From Cryptomeria japonica (Eukaryota > Streptophyta > Pinopsida > Cupressales > Cupressaceae), in the NCBI RefSeq assembly GCF_030272615.1, contig NC_081413.1, positions 332,920,302 to 332,984,301 on the forward strand: 64,000 bases of DNA. Direction: 5' to 3'. Within the stretch, counting starts at the first letter, position 1; the number at the start of each line of letters is the position of its first letter. Positions 1 to 12,319 of the stretch are shown here, in pieces. A program made the position numbers and the translations under genes. The notes beneath the pieces are model-generated. The model saw nothing but the letters and a program-made list of their open reading frames with translations, had not been told where the DNA came from and did no database searches.

Positions 1-1560
1 CAAAAAATTGCTTTGAAATCTTCAACAAATCGATTTTTCATGTAAATCGGGTTTTGGACACATGACAAGTTCGAATTGCCCAAAATGAAGCAAATCGGGT
101 TTTAGAGAGAAAATAACAAGTTTTATTTTCACTTTTTTCATTTACATGCCAAAATCGGGTTTTTTAGGACAAATAGCAAGTTTAATTTTTCACTTTTTCA
201 CTTATCAAGCCAAAATCGGGTTTTTTTGGACAAATGACAAGTTTAAAAATTGTCAAAAATGCATTTGCAAGGCAAAATTGGGTTTTTTGGAGCAAACTGC
301 AAGTTTAAAATACTTGTAAAAGGGAAATAAAATCCCTACAACAAGTTAAAAACACTTGCACATATGTAATGGGGATTTAAATTCCTCAACCGTAGGGGAA
401 GAACAAGAATTTCCAGTGAACTTGTAATCGAGATTAAAAATCCCGAATACAAGTAAAGAGGGAATATTTAGGGAAGAACAATGCAATTCAAAAATTGCAT
501 ACCAAGGGAAGAATCCTCTCACAAAAACCGATTTTTGGGGGAAGAACAACACATAATTAAAAAAGTAACTAAGAAAGAAAAACAAGAAAACAAGAAAATA
601 ACAAAATGAAGGAAAGAAAGGAAAGAGAACATACCTTTCTTGAAAATGCAAAATGCTTCCCCAATAATGCAACAATTCTTTGAATGAAGAAGCAAAATCA
701 ATCAATAGAAGCAATCCGTAATGCCAAACCCTTTACACATTTTGCAAAAAACGTCTTATATGGAAAAACGTGGCAGCAAACAAGAGTAAATTGTCATAGA
801 AAATGCTTGAATACTTCTCAATCCTCAATGCCTTGGTACTTCAAGCCAAAACGATTCATCCCCTTGAAGATTCGAGGTATCAAATGCTTCCAAAATGGAG
901 ACAAAGGAATCACGTGTTAGCTGAAAAACGTGGTATTCAATGCATCTTAGATGGATCATTAAATAGCTTCAATCTTATCCCAAACTCCACGCCTAGGTGA
1001 GAGAAGGGAAAATGATCTAGGAGAATGCAGATTTGTGGAGTGAAAAACACCCAAAATGTGGATTGAAGGAACCACGTGTTAGCTGATTTAGCTCAAAAAA
1101 CCAGTAACAATAAACCCTAAATGGCGTAAAATGTGTTTGTAAATGCATGAGAATAGGATAGAATCCTAAACGCCTTGCATCTCCAACAAATCTCCACAAA
1201 AAATCGCTTTGACATCTTCAACAAATCCGTTTTTCTTGCAAATCGAGTTTTGGGAGACAAACAACAAGTTCGAATTGCCATGAAACAATGAAAATCGGGT
1301 TTTGGGGAGGAAATAACAAGTTTGAATTTCACTTTTTCAACTTACAAGCCAAAATCAGGATTTTTGGAGCAAACTGCAAGTTTTAATTTTACTTTTTCAA
1401 CTTACCAAGCCAAAATCGGGTTTTTTGGAGAGGACTACAAGTTTTAATTACTTGTAAAAGGGAAATAAAATCCCTACAACAAGTAAGAAAGACTTGCACA
1501 TATGTAATGGGGATTTAAAATCCCTATTACATGCAAAAACCATTGAAGTAGGGGTTTTTT
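1..1560. repeat. Direct repeat with about 1.2-kb offset inside family A
   Basis: The sequence from position 1 (CAAAAAATTGCTTTGAAATC) reappears from 1197 (CAAAAAATCGCTTTGACATC). It stays alignable through repeated AAATCGGGTTTT blocks to GGAAATAAAATCCCTACAAC near 325 and 1462. Copies differ by scattered substitutions and small indels, so the duplication is old. ACACGTGTTAGCTGA-like words near 913 and 1073 also repeat. It could be a partial tandem duplication within an LTR or two adjacent truncated copies. Confidence 0.6.
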
Positions 1561-2009
1561 GACCAAACTGCAAGTTTACTTGTAATTGAGCCAAAAAATC
1601 CCTATTTTAACTACACAAGACCAAAAAACAATAAAAAAGACAAAAACAAGAAAGGGAAATTTAAAACAAATTGCAAGTAACATCTTTTAATAAAAATGCA
1701 CATGTAATAAGCTAAAAATTCCCCTACAACAACCAAAACAATGAATATCATTAAAACTTGCAGTTTGAAGAAAATTCTCCACCTGCAGTCGGGGTTTTAA
1801 AACCAGAAATTGAAGGAAAGACATAGCAAACGAACCCAGAATTTGACGAAATTCGAAATGCAGTTCGAGGATAGACTGAAGATTAAGCCAGTCCAAGGAT
1901 TCGTCAAAATTTTGTCTCGGGAAGCGTGCCGTAGAGTAAATTTTTTCATTTTTTCACAAAATTTTAATGTAGTGGTCCTTCATTTTTGGAAACAAAAATG
2001 AGGACAACA
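1..2009 (-). mobile_element. LTR-like noncoding repeat, family A, minus copy (cut by window edge)
   Basis: Read on the minus strand, this stretch begins TTGTTGTCCTCATTTTTG at about 2009 and then tracks the plus-strand sequence that starts at 10103. Shared landmarks include GCTTCCCGAG, the phrase CCTTGGACTGG, and a later run of TTCTTCCC words beside inverted GGGATTTT/AAAATCCC blocks. No reading frame looks like a recognised protein; the apparent ORFs are low-complexity by-products. It is probably an LTR or the long 5' leader of a retroelement. The other end lies outside the window, so a matching partner LTR cannot be tested. The homology is clear by eye, but the element class is inference. Confidence 0.5.
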
Positions 2010-2069
2010 AGATTTTCAACAATTTTCCACCATCTCCTATTTTTTAGGGATCTTCCACAAAATTAGCGT

Positions 2070-2810
2070 TTTGGTCAAGGAGAGAGAAAATTCTCCTATG
2101 AATCCAAATCTGCAAAAAAACTTGAAATTCAGACGAGATTTGGTGTCTAAAAAATGGATTTTTCTAAAAAATTTCCCGAGGAGATTTCTGCTTTTCCATT
2201 CCTCCTTGACCCTTGGATTTTCATGCCTTAGACGATTTCTCTTCATTCTTTGACTTGAATGTGGAATCCAGCTTGGTGAAGGATTTTCATTATTTCCATG
2301 CCTTAGAAAAATTTTCTTCAACTTCTTGACTGGGCATGGAGTTTTGACTTTGATGGAGGAAAGTCATCCTTTCCATGCTCTTCCTTGATACCTTGACTTG
2401 GGCACCTGCCTTTGGACTTGGGTAATGATTCTGCATTGGTAAGGAATTTTGTGATTTTGAAGTTTTCCATGATCATCAAGTTTTGGCACCTTAGTACCTT
2501 CCTTAGGCGCAATTCTCCCCAAGGCAAGGAATTCCTAACTTCAACATTTTTCCATGCAACATCAATTTTGGCGCCCTTCCTTGTCTTAGGATAGAATTTT
2601 GCTAGGAGGAAGGAATTTAAGGTTTTTGGCATTCTCCATGGGATTGTGGTTTTGGTGCCTAAGTCTCTCTCCATGGGCACCATTTCGCATTGGAGATGGA
2701 TTTTCATACTTTTGATGAATACCATGATGGGTTGATTTTGGCTCCCACCTGACTACCTTAGGCGCTGAATTGACTTGGGGAAGGATTTTCATGATTTTTT
2801 TTCAAGTCGG
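2070..2810. repeat. Degenerate tandem repeat rich in TTTTCCATG / CCTTGACTTGG words
   Basis: Words such as GAAGGATTTTCAT, TTTTCCATG, CCTTAGGCGC and GACTTGGG recur every 60-110 bases in the same orientation, with heavy divergence. No coding potential is recognised. It abuts the start of the minus-strand family A copy and may be flanking satellite-like DNA or part of the same element. Confidence 0.4.
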
Positions 2811-3805
2811 TCTCATTCTCCTCATCAGAATATATACATGAAATATCACTTTAAGTGGCATTTCAATATGTCTTTTTTCTTTCTTATACTTAAGTTATAT
2901 TTTATGTATATATTGGCAGGATGTTTGAGAGTGGTTTCAGATCTCTAGGAATTATAATGCAAATTCTAGGTTTTAGAAGATCTTTTAAATTTTCAAACAG
3001 TCAAATTTCAGGCCATTTCTAGATCAGGATGACATTTGTGGATTGATGTGAATTTCTAGACTTAGAAGATTTTGCATGCTTTCCACTTCTGGAACAGGAG
3101 TTCCATACTTAAACCTTTTTTTTAATCCAACTTGTCTTTTCCTTCTGACTCTTCCGGATTTAGAAATGACCTTCAGGGATGTTCAATTTTCAGGGTTTTC
3201 CTGTGAAGAACCTGCCAAAAATAGACTTTCCCAAATAGTAAGTGTTTCAAAATGTTAGGGTTTGGACAAAGTAGGTCAGGAAAGCACTTACTAAAAATAG
3301 AAAGTTTGATTTTTGGAAAAATTAGACCAATCCGAGAGGCGGTTAAACTTACTAAAAATAGTAAGTGCTCAGAATTCGTTCAAATTTTATTGGGAGGTTC
3401 CTTGAAGGGTCCTAACTCCAGTTCTACGTTCAATTTTTCCAAAACCCTAAAAGAAATCCCTAAAATCTAGGAATAAAGGCAGAAACCCTAAGATTGACAA
3501 AACGAGCCCTAGACTTAACAAAATTAGCTCAAACGAAAAGCAAACTTGATCAAATCGACCCCACTCACTTGCAAGCTTAGAGAGACTGACGAGATTGCTG
3601 CGAAAAGACCCCAAAAACGAAAGCCAAAAGATCGGGAGGGCCTAAAAGGTAGGGGGTCCCCATTTGCAATGGGGCGATGTGTGAAAACATCACAACAGGT
3701 ATGATAAATGTTTACAATATGAAAATCCTTCGTTTCCTTTGGAGATTGCACCAATTTTATGTAGTTGTTTCCTCATGGCGAAGCAAGGCTTGATTATGGA
3801 ATCCA
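2811..3805. other. Noncoding stretch, nothing recognised
   Basis: AT-rich sequence with short repeats of ACTTACTAAAAATAG near 3285-3365. No recognisable protein, RNA gene or element termini were found. Confidence 0.5.
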
Positions 3806-4246
3806 TCCTAAGTCACAGGATACGGCAATTTTCATGGATGAGATTCGAATTTAATTGAATTTCAAACTTCTATAAAAAAAATCGAATTTAATCGAATTTC
3901 CTCTATAAAGAACTGCTATCCGCCTCTAAACACAACTTAGCTGGTCGTGGGTATTCTTTGTATATGCTTTGTATCTATTGGGTCATGGGTGTCTGCAATT
4001 GCTGGGTCGCCCTCGGATTTTCTCCAACAAGGGTCGCTATTCTGATAATTTATTAGAAGTATACATATATAGAAGGCGAATTTTATAAAATTATAGAAGG
4101 CGAATTTTATTAATAAACAAAATTATAGAAGGCGAATTTTATCCGATTTTTTTTTCGAATTTTTCCCTTGTTGAATTTCATCCGAATTTCATCCGAATTT
4201 CATGGCTGTCGAATTCGAATTCGAATTCGAACCTTGTGACTTAGAA
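3806..4246. mobile_element. MITE-like element with terminal inverted repeats
   Basis: The left end TCCTAAGTCACAGG (3806-3819) is matched, inverted, by the right end CCTTGTGACTTAGAA (4232-4246). Between them lie many GAATTT/CGAATT words, three copies of ATAGAAGGCGAATTTTAT (about 4070-4140) and a run of four GAATTC units near 4209-4230. Short TIRs with dense subterminal motifs and no coding capacity fit a non-autonomous DNA transposon. I could not find a convincing target duplication, so the family is unassigned. Confidence 0.42.
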
Positions 4247-5237
4247 TCCATCTATCTAAGCACTATCCTTTATCATCATTGTCCTTAGTTTTAAATTAGA
4301 TTTCCTTAACCTTTCATCTTTTGTCTTTTTTACTTTCGAAGTTAGTTTAGTTTCCACGTTCTAGCAAAACGTAAATCCCTTTGTGTTGCTAGCATATCAC
4401 ATCATATACATTGAGTCTATCCATAATATAAAGTCGATTGTTCGCATTGTAAACCTTGGGGTTACCTTGTTTGATCACAAAGTTTAGCATTTGAGGTTTC
4501 CTTGTTCAAGAGAGGATAGAATACTTAGTATTTTATTCTGTGTTCGATGTGTCCTAAAAAACACATCAACGGGGAACCAAATTGAGTAGGCTAATGGTCC
4601 ACCGAACTATCTAGTTAGGAAGGGGACATTACATGCATGTGGGTATCATAGAAATAATTAAATATTCCTTCATTGCAATCCACAATTAGGTTTTGGAACT
4701 CAACAAGGATATCGAGCACCATTATAGTAGCAACATTGTCAAATTACAGATGGGATCTTGTAAGAAATATTGAACGAGGAAGTTTCCATTAGACAAAAAG
4801 TGTTTCAAGAGATGTATAAGGGACAAATTGAGGAATACGGAACAAATATTCTGCCACACATACTAGACTAGAGGTTAAGGTGCTGATCATGTAGACTATT
4901 GTAAATAATATCAACACACTACTAGTTTTTCTAAGAATGGCCAGCCAACACCAAAACCCTAAACATATGGATAATATAAAGAATCAATCATGTAAACATC
5001 TACCACATACAATGCAATGGGGGATTTACATTGGAATGTTTGGGTTCTACTTGAAACCCTTCATAACTAATATTAGCAAGTATATGATCAATGGGAAGGA
5101 TTGTAGGTACAAATTAATAGTTGAGAAAAGTGATCAGTTTGTGATTGGCACATGTGATAGGCTTATTGACAAAAGTTATGAAAGTAACAAATTCCTTTCA
5201 AATCCTAACATATGTTGTAGAAGGGGAGACTATTTTA
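4247..5237. other. Noncoding stretch with a short unrecognised ORF
   Basis: A plus-strand frame at 4937-5248 (103 codons, starting MASQHQNPKHMD) is open but resembles no family I know and is followed directly by a local duplication. It may be a fragment of an old element. I do not claim it as a gene. Confidence 0.3.
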
Positions 5238-5590
5238 CATGCAATTGAAGGGGATCTACAAGAGTATTTTACCATAAGGAAGAGCCATTTGAGATTTGAC
5301 CTTTGCAATAAGAAGTTTTTTAGGATTGACCTCATAGTTCATGATTTCTTTTCTTTTTGGTAGGTCAAAGCTGACTATGAAGAATAGAACAAGTTAAACC
5401 TAGTTACTATAGCAAGAAATTCAGCAATGGGACAACACATTCATGCTATTGAAGGGGGTCTACAAGAATATTTCCCTTTGCAATAAGATTTTTTTTAGGA
5501 TTTGACCTCATAGTTCATGATTTCTTTTCTTTTTGGTAGGACAAAGCTGACTATGAAGAACAAAACAAATTAAACCTATTGTAATTGAAA
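5238..5590 (+). repeat. Tandem duplication, about 204-bp offset
   Basis: The block beginning CATGCAATTGAAGGGGATCT (5238) is repeated at 5442 as CATGCTATTGAAGGGGGTCT. Both copies continue through GACCTCATAGTTCATGATTT and TTTTTGGTAGG to AAAGCTGACTATGAAGAA. The second copy lacks about 25 bases present in the first. Divergence is low enough that the event is fairly recent compared with neighbouring repeats. Confidence 0.7.
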
Positions 5591-8500
5591 TGTGGAACAT
5601 AGAGCCAACCTACAACACATCCAAAAGTTATCACAAAGACAAGGGACACATTTCTCTCTACAGTTGTATACAAATAGAAGTAGAAGATAGGATAGAAAGT
5701 AGACAAGAAGGAAAGGATGAGGAGATAAGATATTATGATAAGAGAAAGATAGTAATGGGATATTGTGTCAAGGACCGATGTATTTAATAAAGAACTATTA
5801 TATACCGTGTAATGAGATATTGGGTATTTGATGAAGTGTAATATCCCCCCATCCTAGCTAGTTTAGTATCTAGGGTTAGTCTATTAATGAATCCTTGTAG
5901 ACTAATGAAATGGATAGATGTCACAACCTTATTTTATTACTTATTTATTTAATCATATCGTTAAATATTATTTATGAATATATATTAATGCTTATGTTAT
6001 CTATGAACATCAAATTGTTATTAAAATATAACTCTTTACTAATTTTTATCAAGATATTATTAATGACTAAATTATTGTTTATAAATTAATATTATATTAC
6101 CAATATTAGAATTTTCATATTTTGTTAAAAGATATCTCATGATATTAATATTTATTTAGAAGATTATCTAATATTTTATTAATAAATTAAATGTTCTCTA
6201 TATTAAAAATCGAAAAACAAAATTATCATTTTATTTAAATATAAAATGGATAATAAAAGAGAAAGAAATCAATCTTTGTTTATAAGAAAATAAAAAAGTA
6301 GAAAAATAAGGATAACATGCATATGACGTGGGAACTTTATAAAGCTAGTTTTATAAAGTAAAAAAAACAAGAAATTGCTATTATGTTTAAAAACTAAAAA
6401 AACATATCCTTTTTAAATTATATTTAACATGAAAAGCTTTCTTACTTTTGTTAATAAAAATTAGAAAATAGAAATTTCTAACTTAGCTTCCCACGTAGGA
6501 AGAAGAAGATTAAGGAGAGTGGGAACAAGAATTTATTTTTAAAATGAATTTAATATTAAAGAAAAGGTTTTTAATTTTAAATTTTGGAAATGAATATGAG
6601 AAGATAAAGTTTTCTACATAAAAGGATAAGAATTGGTAAGATAAAATAAAACAAATAATTATTATGGATTCTATATTTCTTTAGTTTGTATTATGTTTTA
6701 AGATAATTAAGATGATTATTATTGGGAGGATACGTTTAGTTAAAGATAGAAAATTGTTCCCCAGAAGATAAAAGATGTCTTCCTGGGTAAGATAAGATGA
6801 GATGTAATAAAACAATTTTCAAAAAACAAATAAATCTAATCCTCTCCCAAGTTTTCTATAAAAAAACAATGAATTGGTTTTTATTTGGGGTTTATGTAAT
6901 CTTTGTTTTTAAGTGCAGCAATAAAACATAGTTTGGAAGGAGAAATCAGTAATTAGAGTCTAGTTTTGTTGGTAGAAGATATAAGCTATAATGAGAAATA
7001 TATATTCTTCTTTTTCTTTGTGAAGACAAATCCAACCTGTTTGCAAGCATAACAGAAGCTGATTGCAAAAAGGAAACTGTAATTATTGCATTCAAGGTAT
7101 ATTTAGTGCTTTTACTCTCTTTTAATGACATATATCTATATCATTACTCTCTAGAATCTGCATTTTTGTATTATTCCCACTGCTATTTTCAATATGATTG
7201 TAAGTGCATAACCTTCACATACATGGTTGTATGTAGATGATGGAATGTATACACATCTATGCATGTTATGATAATGAAAGCTTCATGCACATGTTTAGTA
7301 CTTCATGCACGTGTTTAATGAATTATTATGCATGCTATGAAGGGCACTATACAGAGTTGTCTCCTATAGGTGTTAAGAGATAGTCTATTATTTGCTTTCG
7401 GATTAAATAATGCTGGATCACATTTCCTTTTTATTAGGAGGTTGGCGTGGTAGTATGTGATATTCAATTTACAGCTAAGGGTTAAGTAGCTGGAATAAAT
7501 AAGAAATTATTATATTCAAATACTTCAATTTATTTGCAATTGAGAGTAGTTGGATGCTTGTGTTGATAAAGACTAAGTTCCATGGATTGAGTAAAAAATG
7601 AAATGGTATGTTTAGGGTCAAACTAAGAAAAGACTTTTGTAATAGTTATATTCCCTAGATATTCAGTATCTAGGGATAGCAAGTATAATTATATCCATAA
7701 CTCGGGTCAATATAAAGTAATTGATTGGTTGTGTTCCTTGTATTAATTTTCAAAGGTACTTATAACCAATAATTTGTATATCATATCAATGACAAATGTT
7801 GGTGAATTATGGCTATTTCTTGCTTAATTTGGTTATTTGAAGGTTAGCAATATGTAGTATCAATATGATTAACAAATCTTGAGCTCTCAATAGGTCTTGT
7901 AAGGATGTTGACCGCTCATTATCAATGCCCATTAAGGATTATTATTATTTCATGAATTCAATTACTCACATATCTTATTGAAATGACTATCTTGAAAGCG
8001 ATAATCAAATTTTTATAACTAAACTTGTGAATAAGCATAAATTGATGCATTTGTATGCACTTATGTGTTTTTGCTTACTTAATTTTAGTTTGTATCATGA
8101 TGAAGCTGTCATATGCATATGTGCAGTTTAGTGAGATTCTATGTTGAAAAGCCTTTTTGGAATTGCTAGATATGATGTGCTCTCTTTAAGAATCTCATGT
8201 ACATAATTCTTATCTATAGAATAAAAGATGCTTGGATGCATCATGTGCTTTCTCCATGTTGAGATAATTCTTGTTATGCCTACTTGTTGGGATAAATGTG
8301 ATTGAGATGGGATTGTAATATTGAAATGATTTTAGAAGGATAAGAAGAATTGTTGCTTTTGTCTTCTTATGTGTAATATATACATCTTGTGTGCCTATGT
8401 CATCCTTACACTAGCGTTAGAATGAAGATATACCATATTGCACAATTCCATTACTCTTGCCAGATTTGCATGGTTAGACTCCCTCATGTTGGGTTGGGAA

Positions 8501-10102
8501 TCTTTCGTGTCATGAAAGATTCCAGGGAAGTGTAACTACTTTGTGGTAGGGCGGATATGTGCTCCAGCAATGTTCTCACCCATAAGGTGCTCAAAGGAGA
8601 CATAAGTCAGAGTTTCTATCATGGTGGTCTTCATGATTTGACCCCTATACTTTCTTTGTAATTGACCTTGTGGTCTAGTATAAATGAATATGTTCCTTGT
8701 GCTTTGCCTTGATATTAGCTTATGAACTAATTCTTATAATATAATTTCTCAATTATAATATTGTATATTGGAACTTGTGGCATTGATATATGCTTGTTTA
8801 TGTGTAATTTTATGAATTAAGCTATTTTTAAATTATGGAGGTCCTTACAATAGAGGACACTTGATTTGATGATTATTCTCTTGTTTATGGCACTCTAGAG
8901 CAAACTTGGTGGAATCGGTTAACATTTATAGTATCACCAAGTTGCGAGTTTAAAAGTACATTAAAATCAAGCAAAACACCTAAAAGTGACTTAAGTCTAG
9001 AGTGAGAGAGTGAGGTGCCTTCTTGCTAGCCACCCTTGAGGAGAGAAAATAAGCTCACTTAAGGATTAAAGTGAAGGATTTTTTAAAAGACTAATTTATC
9101 TCAAAAATTGAAAAAGGTAATAATAAGATATTTTAAGGAGGGGAAAGGAAACCCTAATTAGGGCGCACCTCTTGAAAGGTATATGAAGGAAACTTGTAGG
9201 AGGGTGGAGACATGTATGGTTATTATTACTTTCACCTTGCCTCCTTAAGGAGCTTATTGGACTGAGTTTGAGGTGCTTGTGAAGACGAAAATCTTCACTA
9301 GTGGACATAGTTGCAATTGTGAGAGACCAACCCAGAGTGTGAGAGGAGATTTTATTATAGGGATCTCATTTGGGCTTCAAGAAATCAGATAGGAAACTTG
9401 TTTGCTGGTTGTGGCTGGGAGAGCTGTCTGCTAGGGAGGCCGACCCATCTCCATGTTGTTTTTGTGCCTAAAAAGGGCATATGAATGAGTTTTCAGCTTT
9501 GGAATAGAACCCCCCATCAACATTGGCAATTTTTGGTTGTTATATAGAAGATTCAAAAGAGATTTGAGCTTTTTCTGAGTGAGCAGCCAGTGTGTAAGGC
9601 CGCCCCTCATTGGGACTACTTGGAAGTAAGGTATCATCATCCAGTTCCAGATTTTGAATGGTTATGTATGCAAAAATACTTGTCAGCAGTTTAAAATCAG
9701 TTTAAGGACATTTCACTGCAGATTAGTAAGGTTTTTTGAGAGTTTATGACAAATTTTTGAGAAAGCTGCTTGCTGGTTGGGCTACTCTTTCATAAAAGAT
9801 TTTGGGTTTTGAAGACATCCATTTTGGGCCATTCCAAGGGGGTTCAATTGCAATAGATACCGGCTTGGGTTTTGAGCACATAGTCCTCATTTTCTTAATG
9901 GTTAGAGTGTTCAAGAAGCTGCTGCAGTCACTTGGCTGAGTGATGTGATGGGCTGCCTACTAAATTAGATTTGAAGAGGTCCTTCAAAATCAACCCCTAC
10001 TTCAAGATTCTAAGGCATAGACCAAAACGGGTATGTCCCTTTAGTTGTATTTATGAACCCAGAGTTGTTAAGGTGAAATCAGCAATTGTTACAGTCTCAT
10101 TT
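5591..10102. other. Long AT-rich noncoding stretch, no gene recognised
   Basis: No frame here encodes a recognisable protein. A TGTAATATCCCCCC word at about 5837 resembles the terminal sequence of conifer-type LTRs and might open an LTR. I cannot find its other end with confidence (GGTCCTTACA near 8839 is the best candidate). The 6000-6900 part is very AT-rich. Confidence 0.4.
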
Positions 10103-12319
10103 TGTTGTCCTCAATTTTTGATTTCAAAAATTGGACTATCACATGGAAATTTTTATTAAAAAATGAAAAATATTACTCTATGGCATGCTTCCCGAGGTAG
10201 AAATTCGTCCCATCCTTGGACTGGATCGATTGTTGATCCATCCCCAAGCTACGTTTCGAATTTCGTCGCGTTTCGAGTCCGTTTGCTATGTTTTTGCTTC
10301 AATGTAGGGGAATTTTTCGATAATTACCAGTAACTGGTAATTTGCTTTTCAAAACCCCCTTGAAGCTTTTGGTCTTGTAGGGGAATTTTTCTCCAATTTC
10401 AAGTTTTTGGAAACTGGTTAAAAGGGTTTTAAAACCCCCTTTACTAGTAGAATGACTTAAGTGTTTTGTAAAACTTGTAAATGGGTTTTTAAAACCCCTT
10501 TACATGTTTTTATGACTTAAAGTTATTTTTAATTTTTAAATAGAACTTGTAAATGGGATTTTAAAATCCCTTTACATGTTTTAAGTAAAATTACTTGTAA
10601 AGGGAATTCTATTTCCCCATTACAAGTAATTTTACTTGTATTTCCATTTCTAAAACCCGAAATTTGCCTTAGAGGCAAAAATATGAACATTTTTAAAACT
10701 TGTATTTCCATTTCTAAAACCCGAAATTTCTCCCATGCCTTTGCAAATTGATTTGGGTTCGAATTTTTTGGAAGAAATATAGGGATTCTTTCCAAAGGCG
10801 GATTTGCTGCAACTTTGAAGGATTCAAACCCTTGTTCTACGCATCTATCAAACTGATTTTCGCCATTTGTCTTCTTCAACGTTTTTTTTTCTGAATCATG
10901 CTTTTGTGCCATTTGCCACGGTTTGGAGGTTCGAATCTGCTCTTTCCTAAGGCGTTTTTGATTTAATCATAAATGCGTTGGATTTCAAGCTGCATTCAAA
11001 CCATTTTGTGCGCATTTTGGGGAATCGATTTGCAAAAACGCCCTAAAAACCAGTCACGTTTTTTGCAAGTTTCGCACCATTTTCATTCAAGGTATGCTTT
11101 CAATTCTAAATCATTTTTGCTTCCTCTTGTATTTAATGATGAATCAAATCATTTTCGAACTACTTCCTTGGCATTTTTCATGGCATTTTTATAGCGAATC
11201 GGTTTTTCTTTGGTCACCATGCGTGGCTAAGTTTCTTCCTTTGTTTAATTTCTATTTAAAGGGTTTCATCTTCTATGTTTGGTTGACTCTACAAGCTTGG
11301 ATCTCTCCTTATCTTTGCAAGGTAATTTTTTATTTTATTTTTGTATTTCTTTCTTGTTTCTTTCCTTACAATTTCCTTGTTTAAGTTTTGGTTTTGTTCA
11401 TGTTCATATTGGGTTTATGAGAGGAAATTCCCCATTTTACAAAGAAATTTGTAAAGTAAAAGTTGTTCTTCCCCATTGAAAATTCTCCTTCTTTACTTGC
11501 ATTCGGGTTTTAGAAACCCGATTGCAAGTAAGAGGAAAATATGTGTCCTTCCCTTTTTTGGACAAAGACTTAACCTTCTTTGATCCAAAAGATCAAGTTT
11601 CAAAACAGTAAAAATGTGTTCTTCCAAATATGTTCTTCCCAATTTGCAAAGAAATTTGCAAGTGTGAAAAGTTCTACCTCAAGATGCATTCTTCCCTTTT
11701 TGGACAAAGACTTAACCTTCTTTAGTCCAAAAATCAAGTTTCAATGACGGAAAAATCAAGTTCTTCCCAATTTCGGGTTTTGAAATCCGGATTGCAAGTT
11801 GAAAGTCCTTCCCATTTTGGCATGACAAAGTTCCAAGTGATCTTCCCGAAATTCATTTTTACCTATCCACTTCCAATTCCCTCATCCGTACTTATCATCT
11901 TCGTCATTTCCCGCATGCCTAAATATCTTTTTCCGTCCATTCCTTTGATTTTTCAGTTTGTAAATAAGTTTGCATTTGGATTTAGAAAACCAATTGCAAA
12001 TGTGTTCTTCCCAACTTCCAAACTGAAAATTCATTCTCCTTCCATTCAATCATGCTTCGTGTTTCGCAAGTATAATTGCATTCGGAATTTAAAATCCGAT
12101 TGTACGTTTGTACTTCCCTCTTGTGTACTTGCGAAACACGTTTCAAAACCCGGAATAAGTCAAAAGCTTATTTTTCCACCTCTTATATCTCCTCTCACAA
12201 ATCCAAAATACGAAAGTTGAACTTTCTCATTTGGAGGAGTGAAGATGTCTAAAGATACTAACTTTGATATTGCCTTGATACTCTTGGATTTACATTGCAG
12301 CATTCCCGGTTGTTTCCAG
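10103..12319 (+). mobile_element. Family A noncoding repeat, plus copy (LTR or long leader)
   Basis: Begins TGTTGTCCTCAATTTTTG at 10103 and is homologous, inverted, to 1-2009. It holds a ladder of palindromes (10420-10640), then T-rich sequence with repeated TTCTTCCC and TTTTGGACAAAGACTTAACC blocks (11560 and 11700), and runs directly into the broken reading frame that begins at 12320 or 12356. The sequence downstream of that frame (15580-16640) is not an obvious copy of it, so I cannot call the two a matching LTR pair. A leader or an LTR with a lost partner are both possible. Confidence 0.5.
10420..10640. repeat. Four successive imperfect palindromes
   Basis: Four inverted repeats of about 27-36 bases follow one another: around AAAGGGTTTTAAAACCCCC (about 10420), GGGTTTTTAAAACCCC (about 10483), GGGATTTTAAAATCCC (about 10554) and TTACTTGTAAAGGG...CCCCATTACAAGTAA (10591-10630). 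Each has a GTAAA/TTTAC or ACTTGTAA/TTACAAGT shoulder. Similar inverted pairs (AAAAGGGAAATAAAATCCCT, GGGGATTTAAAATCCC) occur in the minus-strand copy at about 320-520 and 1455-1540. Confidence 0.7.

Noticed and set aside
5837-8847. Possible 3-kb LTR from TGTAATATCCCCCC to GGTCCTTACA
   Set aside because: The right end is a weak match, no PBS or PPT adjoins, and no second copy is present.
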